Assembly: GCA_001897525.1 (NCBI GenBank)
Contig: MKTB01000037.1
Span: forward strand, 162,427-226,426
From: Bacteroidetes bacterium 43-16
Lineage (GTDB): Bacteria > Bacteroidota > Bacteroidia > Chitinophagales > Chitinophagaceae
Length of the DNA stretch: 64,000 bases
Direction of reading: 5' to 3'
The notes beneath the pieces are model-generated. The model did not search any database. It was given only the letters and a program-made list of their open reading frames with translations, and was not told the origin of the DNA. Positions 60,586 through 64,000 of the stretch are shown in pieces. Position numbers and translations under genes: made by a program. Position 1 is the stretch's first letter; each line of letters begins with the position of its first letter.

Positions 60586-60679
60586 TGTACAAGTATTTAA
60601 GGTTATTATTTTAATTATTTTCAAGCCTGTGGCTGTTAGACGATTAGATGAACTATTTTCTATAAAGGTTTTAGTATCG

Positions 60680-61006
60680 CTACTTTTTACGCACGGATTT
60701 TAGTTTACTTTCCCTTTCTGTAAATTGATCCTGTTTCGTTTTTATACTAAAGGATCTTAACCAACTCAATACATCAGATCTTAAAAAGAGGGTTGCGCCA
60801 TTTTCACCATTTTTGGTGTGGGGTATGGTTTTTTGTGAAATCCGATTGTATATGGTTTGTTTTGAGCAATGGAGCATTTCTGCGACCTGCTCAATACTCA
60901 TTACCTCCGGCAATTCATTTACTGAGCTTTTCTCAATTTTATTATTGATCTCAGATATCTTTTCAAAAATCTGCTCAATTGCTCCAGGTACTTCTTCAAA
61001 ATTCAT
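60680..61006 (-). CDS. Excisionase-type helix-turn-helix protein
   Basis: The 108-aa protein has a helical N-terminus and a winged HTH (MSIEQVAEMLHCSKQTIYNRISQKTIPHTKNGENGATLFLRSDVLSWL, residues about 35-85) of the MerR/excisionase group. Such proteins bend DNA in excision or regulate early genes. It lies close to the integrase/attR end, making an excisionase role likely. It starts 2 nt after the upstream gene's stop. Confidence 0.75.
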   Translation of the reverse strand: MNFEEVPGAIEQIFEKISEINNKIEKSSVNELPEVMSIEQVAEMLHCSKQTIYNRISQKTIPHTKNGENGATLFLRSDVLSWLRSFSIKTKQDQFTERESKLKSVRKK

Positions 61007-61008
61007 GG

Positions 61009-61272
61009 TCAGACTGTTTGAGGTTCAACAATAGGAGCTTCAGGAAGTTCCGCTACAAAAGATTTAATTTTTTCATACACTTTGCTTTCACACCATCCCC
61101 GGCTAATTGTACTCTTGATAGTTTTAATATCCACACCGGTATTCAGTTTAATATTACTGAAAGGTGTGCTGCAAGATGTGATATAATGCTTCAGCTTGTT
61201 AAGCTCAACCTGTGACATTGTTATTTGTTCACGGGTAGAAATAATTTTTTTTGATATTTCTTTTTTGGACAT
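61009..61272 (-). CDS. Hypothetical Cro-like early regulator
   Basis: From the ATG at 61270-61272 (MSKKEISKKIISTREQITMSQVELNKLKHYI) the protein has 87 aa and a possible DNA-binding helix pair (NTGVDIKTIKSTISRGWCESKVYEKI). It is the first minus-strand gene opposite the repressor, the usual place for a Cro-like protein. The HTH is weak, so the assignment is positional. A longer in-frame start at 61305 adds hydrophobic residues that look untranslated. Confidence 0.5.
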   Translation of the reverse strand: MSKKEISKKIISTREQITMSQVELNKLKHYITSCSTPFSNIKLNTGVDIKTIKSTISRGWCESKVYEKIKSFVAELPEAPIVEPQTV

Positions 61273-61360
61273 AATCATAATAATACATAGATTTGCACCC
61301 GACAAATACTATATTTTTACATTGTGAATACTTTGTGTTCCCTTTGTGATGACAAAATAC

Positions 61361-61375
61361 GTGATATTATATCAC
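61361..61375. promoter_or_regulatory. Operator-like perfect palindrome in the repressor control region
   Basis: GTGATATTATATCAC is a perfect 15-nt palindrome in the divergent region between the early genes and the repressor. CTTTGTG also repeats twice nearby (61331-61337 and 61342-61348). It is a plausible binding site for the repressor at 61423. Confidence 0.5.
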
Positions 61376-61422
61376 ACAGACAAAATATTTTTTATATTTT
61401 TCTTTGACTTAAATTTAATTCT

Positions 61423-62181
61423 ATGAAAACTAATGAGTTAGTTAACTTTATTGATCATCTCATTGAACTCAATTTTGTAAAAAATAAGACTGATTTTGCA
61501 ACCAAATTGGGGTATAGCCGTGAACATATATCACGTTTATTGTCAAAAAAGGATGCAGATGTGCCAATGGAGCTTATTATTAGGATAAAATATCACTTTG
61601 AAGGAGAATTTAAGAAAAACTTTGAAACCAAAACACCGGAACAGACAGATACAGAAGATGTTATAATAACAAAAGCAGGGATGAAATATGAACCCCTTCC
61701 GGATGGTGAATATCTGCTAACCGTTGACCTGGTTCCGATCGAAGCTCATGCTGCTTATATAATGGGAAATGTAGACAAAGAGGATGAATGGGAAAAAGTC
61801 ACCTTTAAGGTTGACAGGATAGGCAAGGGAAAATATTTAGCATTTAGGGTTAAAGGCCATAGCTTTTTCAATACCGATCAACCGGGATATTATGACATCA
61901 GGGACAAAGATGTGGTACTGGTCCGCGAACTAGGAAAGCAGCACTGGCGGGATGGATTCAATAAGAATAAAGCGCCTTATGGTTGGATTATCGCACCTGA
62001 AGAAACGTATGGCGAACCGGTTCTGAAAGACATAATTGACTTTGACAAAAATGACGGTAAGATACTTTGCCATAGTAGAAACCCCAGCATTGAATATGCC
62101 GACTTTTGGTGGGATCTGGATAAAACACATTCTATCTATAAAGTAATAACCGTAATGCACACCGCTAAAGGGGAAATTTAG
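61423..62181 (+). CDS. Phage repressor: HTH plus S24/LexA-like domain
   Basis: This 252-aa protein has an N-terminal HTH (NKTDFATKLGYSREHISRLLSKKD, about 21-44) and a C-terminal domain like S24 repressors (LVPIEAHAAYIMGN, then YLAFRVKGHSFFNTD with candidate Ser147, DIRDKDVVLVREL, and a candidate Lys202). It is the only plus-strand gene in the right end and is divergent from the early operon, as expected for the lysogeny repressor. Induction by RecA-type cleavage is likely but not proven, because the cleavage site is not obvious. Confidence 0.8.
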   Translation: MKTNELVNFIDHLIELNFVKNKTDFATKLGYSREHISRLLSKKDADVPMELIIRIKYHFEGEFKKNFETKTPEQTDTEDVIITKAGMKYEPLPDGEYLLTVDLVPIEAHAAYIMGNVDKEDEWEKVTFKVDRIGKGKYLAFRVKGHSFFNTDQPGYYDIRDKDVVLVRELGKQHWRDGFNKNKAPYGWIIAPEETYGEPVLKDIIDFDKNDGKILCHSRNPSIEYADFWWDLDKTHSIYKVITVMHTAKGEI

Positions 62182-62197
62182 TTTTTTGAAAACACAA

Positions 62198-62227
62198 AAG
62201 ACCCCGGACGGATCCAGGGTCTTAAAT
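62198..62227 (+). terminator. Terminator after the repressor
   Basis: AAGACCCCGG pairs with CCAGGGTCTT (one mismatch) around a short loop, 16 nt after the repressor stop. It can also serve the converging integrase transcript. Confidence 0.7.
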
Positions 62228-62279
62228 ATAACCTTAACGTGACAGTTATGAAACTGTCAATACATCGAATTTACGGCTT

Positions 62280-63473
62280 TTATTTTGGCATTAAAACAGA
62301 AGTTGCTTTTTTCTTTTCTTCACTGGTGAATCCGGACAAATAAATTTCCGTGGTTTTTATACTGGAATGGCCCAACATAGCAGAGATCATTTCCAGGGCA
62401 ACACCCGACTTTGACAATATTGTTGCGAATGAGTGACGGGCATAAATTGTTGTTACATCCTTTCTAATGCCTACACTTTCTGCAACAATCTTCATGTGCT
62501 TATTGATTAACCAAACAACATTTGAAATCTCTTTTACAATAGCTTCTTCATCATTTTCCGGCACCTTGCATAGGAAGGGGAAAAGATAGGATTCGTGATC
62601 ACGATCAGCATTCCGGTACTTATGAAGCAAAGCAGTTGATACTTCGTTTAGTGGTACAGTGACCTTAACCTCTTTCCGCTGAGTTGATTGCGTTTTCTTT
62701 CTCATAAAGGTTATTTCATCCCCGGATAGGTTTTTATTGAGCAACCGGCAAAGATCAGCTACGTTTAAGCCATTTGAAAAATAGATGAATATCCATAGAT
62801 CCCTGCAGCGCCTGGTTGTTTCATTCTCTGTTTCAAAGGTCATTATGGCTTTGATATCCTCAATGTCTAAGGCTCTTTTATTGGCCGTTGCTGTCGGTAT
62901 TACATATTTGTCCCTACCGAAAGGATAGGCCTCTTTTTGAATCTTTGCTACATTGAACAAGCGCCTTAAACACCGCAAATACATACCAACAGTAGAAACG
63001 CTGTTTTTCTCTGTTTTAAGCATCCATAATTCATACTTTTTTAGCCAGGCGACATCAACAGTTGCGAATGTACACTTTGGGTCATATTTGAGTATTGAGA
63101 CCTTCGCACGCTTATACATATTCTTGTTTCCTACATCGGTGCTTAATAGACTTTCTATGTAATCATCAAATGCCCGTTCAATTGTACCTTTCAAGGCCCT
63201 ATTTTTAAGATAGGAAGCTTCAAATAAAGAGAAAGTAAAAAGGTCTCCCAGTTCCTTAACCACTATTTGAGCCTTGGCGGCAAGCTCCTTTATAAACTCC
63301 ATATCTTCACGCTCTTGCCGGGTGGATGGACTATTAAAAGATATTGGTAAAAAATTTATGTTTGTTGGATAGTACTTTCTTTGTCTATTATATTGTACTT
63401 TTACACTCGTTGGGCAAAGGCCCTGCTTATTAGGCTTGAGTTTGTTGATATAAATGGAAACCGTGGCTCGCAT
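62280..63473 (-). CDS. int: Tyrosine recombinase (phage integrase)
   Basis: The start is at 63471-63473 (MRATVSIYINKLKPNKQGLCPTSVKVQYNRQRKYY), giving 397 aa. It has an Arm-type N-terminus, SAM-like core (about 95-180) and catalytic domain. Active-site candidates are Lys260 in RKKTQ, Arg346 in YARHSFAT, His369 in LGHSSIKTT and Tyr378 in EIYLSG. The first Arg position holds Asn236 (NGLNVADLCRL) and the His of HxxR is Ile343, variants known among Bacteroidota recombinases. It lies beside attR and should recombine the tRNA-Leu site. The longer frame to 63518 is less likely. Confidence 0.93.
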   Translation of the reverse strand: MRATVSIYINKLKPNKQGLCPTSVKVQYNRQRKYYPTNINFLPISFNSPSTRQEREDMEFIKELAAKAQIVVKELGDLFTFSLFEASYLKNRALKGTIERAFDDYIESLLSTDVGNKNMYKRAKVSILKYDPKCTFATVDVAWLKKYELWMLKTEKNSVSTVGMYLRCLRRLFNVAKIQKEAYPFGRDKYVIPTATANKRALDIEDIKAIMTFETENETTRRCRDLWIFIYFSNGLNVADLCRLLNKNLSGDEITFMRKKTQSTQRKEVKVTVPLNEVSTALLHKYRNADRDHESYLFPFLCKVPENDEEAIVKEISNVVWLINKHMKIVAESVGIRKDVTTIYARHSFATILSKSGVALEMISAMLGHSSIKTTEIYLSGFTSEEKKKATSVLMPK

Positions 63474-63518
63474 GTTCTTTAATTTGATTCTTTTTTTAGA
63501 AACACATTGGAAACACAA

Positions 63519-63629
63519 ATTTAGGTAAAATGCGGTAAATGGTTAATGTCTGTTTTAATTGAAAGTCAATAAAATCAATAGTTTAGTAAAATATTGAAGA
63601 TCGTTAAAGTTTATTATAAACGCTATTTT
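63519..63629. other. Non-coding attP arm between integrase and attR
   Basis: About 110 nt of AT-rich DNA (with short TTGAAAG/GTAAA patches) hold no gene. They are probably integrase arm-binding DNA and the integrase promoter; no exact repeats were found. Confidence 0.3.
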
Positions 63630-63688
63630 AGGACTTAAAATCCTGTTTGCAGCAATGCAAGTGCCGGTTCAAGTCCGGCCTGGGGCAC
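63630..63688 (+). repeat. attR: partial tRNA-Leu copy
   Basis: AGGACTTAAAATCCTGT (63630-63646), GCAGCAATG (63649-63657) and the 28-nt T-arm/acceptor block (63661-63688) repeat attL. The variable arm reads TTGC...GCAA instead of GGGC...GTCC; both versions pair within themselves. Without the 5' half it is not a functional tRNA. Confidence 0.9.
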
Positions 63689-63693
63689 CCACA

Positions 63694-63726
63694 AGAAGCG
63701 TTTTAGAAATCTGAAACGCTTCTTTA
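63694..63726 (+). terminator. Terminator behind attR (original tRNA-Leu terminator)
   Basis: A perfect 10-bp stem (AGAAGCGTTT/AAACGCTTCT) followed by TTTATTTA. It probably ended the host tRNA-Leu transcript before integration. Confidence 0.8.
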
Positions 63727-63741
63727 TTTAAAACTTCACAT

Positions 63742-63817
63742 GCAGAAGTAGCTCAGCTGGTAGAGCACAACCTTGCCAAGGTTGGGGTCGCGCGTTCGAA
63801 TCGCGTCTTCTGCTCCA
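63742..63817 (+). tRNA. tRNA-Gly(GCC), second identical copy
   Basis: All 76 nt, including the encoded CCA at 63815-63817, are identical to the copy at 17143-17218. The prophage therefore split a Gly-Leu-Gly tRNA array. No new consensus promoter is visible before it, so it may have relied on the upstream array promoter. Confidence 0.97.
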
Positions 63818-63820
63818 AAA

Positions 63821-63850
63821 AAGTCGCACTCAAATGAGTGCGACTTTTTT
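63821..63850 (+). terminator. Terminator after the second tRNA-Gly
   Basis: AAGTCGCACTC pairs with GAGTGCGACTT around a 4-nt loop, followed by TTTT (63847-63850). Confidence 0.9.
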
Positions 63851-64000
63851 ATTGGGTCGGGTATTCCCTGTTTATGTTTTCCTTATTGATCCCGTCTAAT
63901 TACATCCTGAAGGACAAGATATCAAATTTCAAACCTTTTAAAGAATGCTCTAAGAGCAATAGCTCTATGGAAGTGGTTTTTAATTTCTATTCCTGGAAAA

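Larger units (their letters stand above)
17297..63688. mobile_element. Integrated siphovirus-type prophage (about 46 kb)
   Basis: The element is bounded by a repeated 59-nt stretch of tRNA-Leu (attL 17297-17355, attR 63630-63688). It carries a tyrosine integrase next to attR, an S24-like repressor, replication and recombination genes, terminase, portal, capsid, connector, tail, lysis and methyltransferase genes. No structural or packaging gene shows a frameshift or premature stop, so it may still be functional; that is inference. No sheath, baseplate-wedge or Mu-type transposase genes are seen, so a long non-contractile tail is likely. Confidence 0.95.

Noticed and set aside
63874..64000. Open plus-strand frame (starting MFSLLIPSNYILKDK) running off the right edge, and a competing minus-strand frame ending near 63925
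   Set aside because: Both are short and cut by the window edge; neither has a recognisable motif or promoter, and an open run of 42 codons is not unlikely by chance.

Overview
The window is a Bacteroidota chromosome segment, probably from a Chitinophagaceae-like genus, carrying a complete-looking siphovirus-type prophage of about 46 kb. The host assignment rests on DUF5686 and CarboxypepD_reg surface proteins, an OmpH lipoprotein, promoters of the TTTG-N19-TAnnTTTG type, and the lack of strong Shine-Dalgarno sites. The family-level placement is inference.

Host part (1-17354): clpP (cut by the left edge), a DUF3050 protein, two paralogous CarboxypepD_reg secreted proteins, accA, dapA, pssA, rsmI, an OmpH-like lipoprotein, a HAD phosphatase, a DUF1801/effector-binding pair, a cytochrome c lipoprotein, an L,D-transpeptidase lipoprotein, a bestrophin-like channel, a DUF5686 protein and purB. 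tRNA-Gly(GCC) and tRNA-Leu(UAA) follow.

Prophage (about 17297-63688): it is inserted in the 3' half of tRNA-Leu(UAA). The tRNA is complete at the left end, and a 59-nt partial copy (attR) lies at the right end beside the tyrosine integrase. A second, identical tRNA-Gly follows attR. Most genes lie on the minus strand and read right to left: integrase; HTH regulators opposite a plus-strand S24-like repressor; early genes of unknown role; a DnaD-like initiator and DnaB helicase; small membrane proteins; a probable annealing protein overlapping a RecB-like nuclease/FtsK fusion; a VirE-type primase-helicase; terminase small and large subunits; an SPP1-type portal; a MuF protein with a C-terminal HExxH domain; scaffold, decoration and major capsid proteins; connectors; major tail protein; a tail chaperone with a likely -1 frameshift; a 1667-aa tape measure; distal tail, tail-tip and fibre proteins; a lysis cassette; and an orphan cytosine-C5 methyltransferase. 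The long tape measure and the absence of any sheath gene point to a long non-contractile tail.

Four plus-strand islands interrupt this order: left-arm genes (18-20 kb), a moron with its own promoter and terminator (28.7-29.3 kb), a cassette of small unknown genes (39.8-41.7 kb), and a small gene plus fibre/receptor-type genes (47.0-48.8 kb).

The strongest unexplained signal is a 16-bp element, TATACTTTAATGAGTA. It occurs five times exactly and once with two mismatches. Each copy is oriented with, and lies 0-45 nt before, the first gene of a virion or accessory module, so it is a candidate phage-specific late control element. Other leads are the nuclease-FtsK fusion, the MuF-metallopeptidase fusion, a single-polypeptide spanin candidate, and a covarying variable arm in the two att copies.
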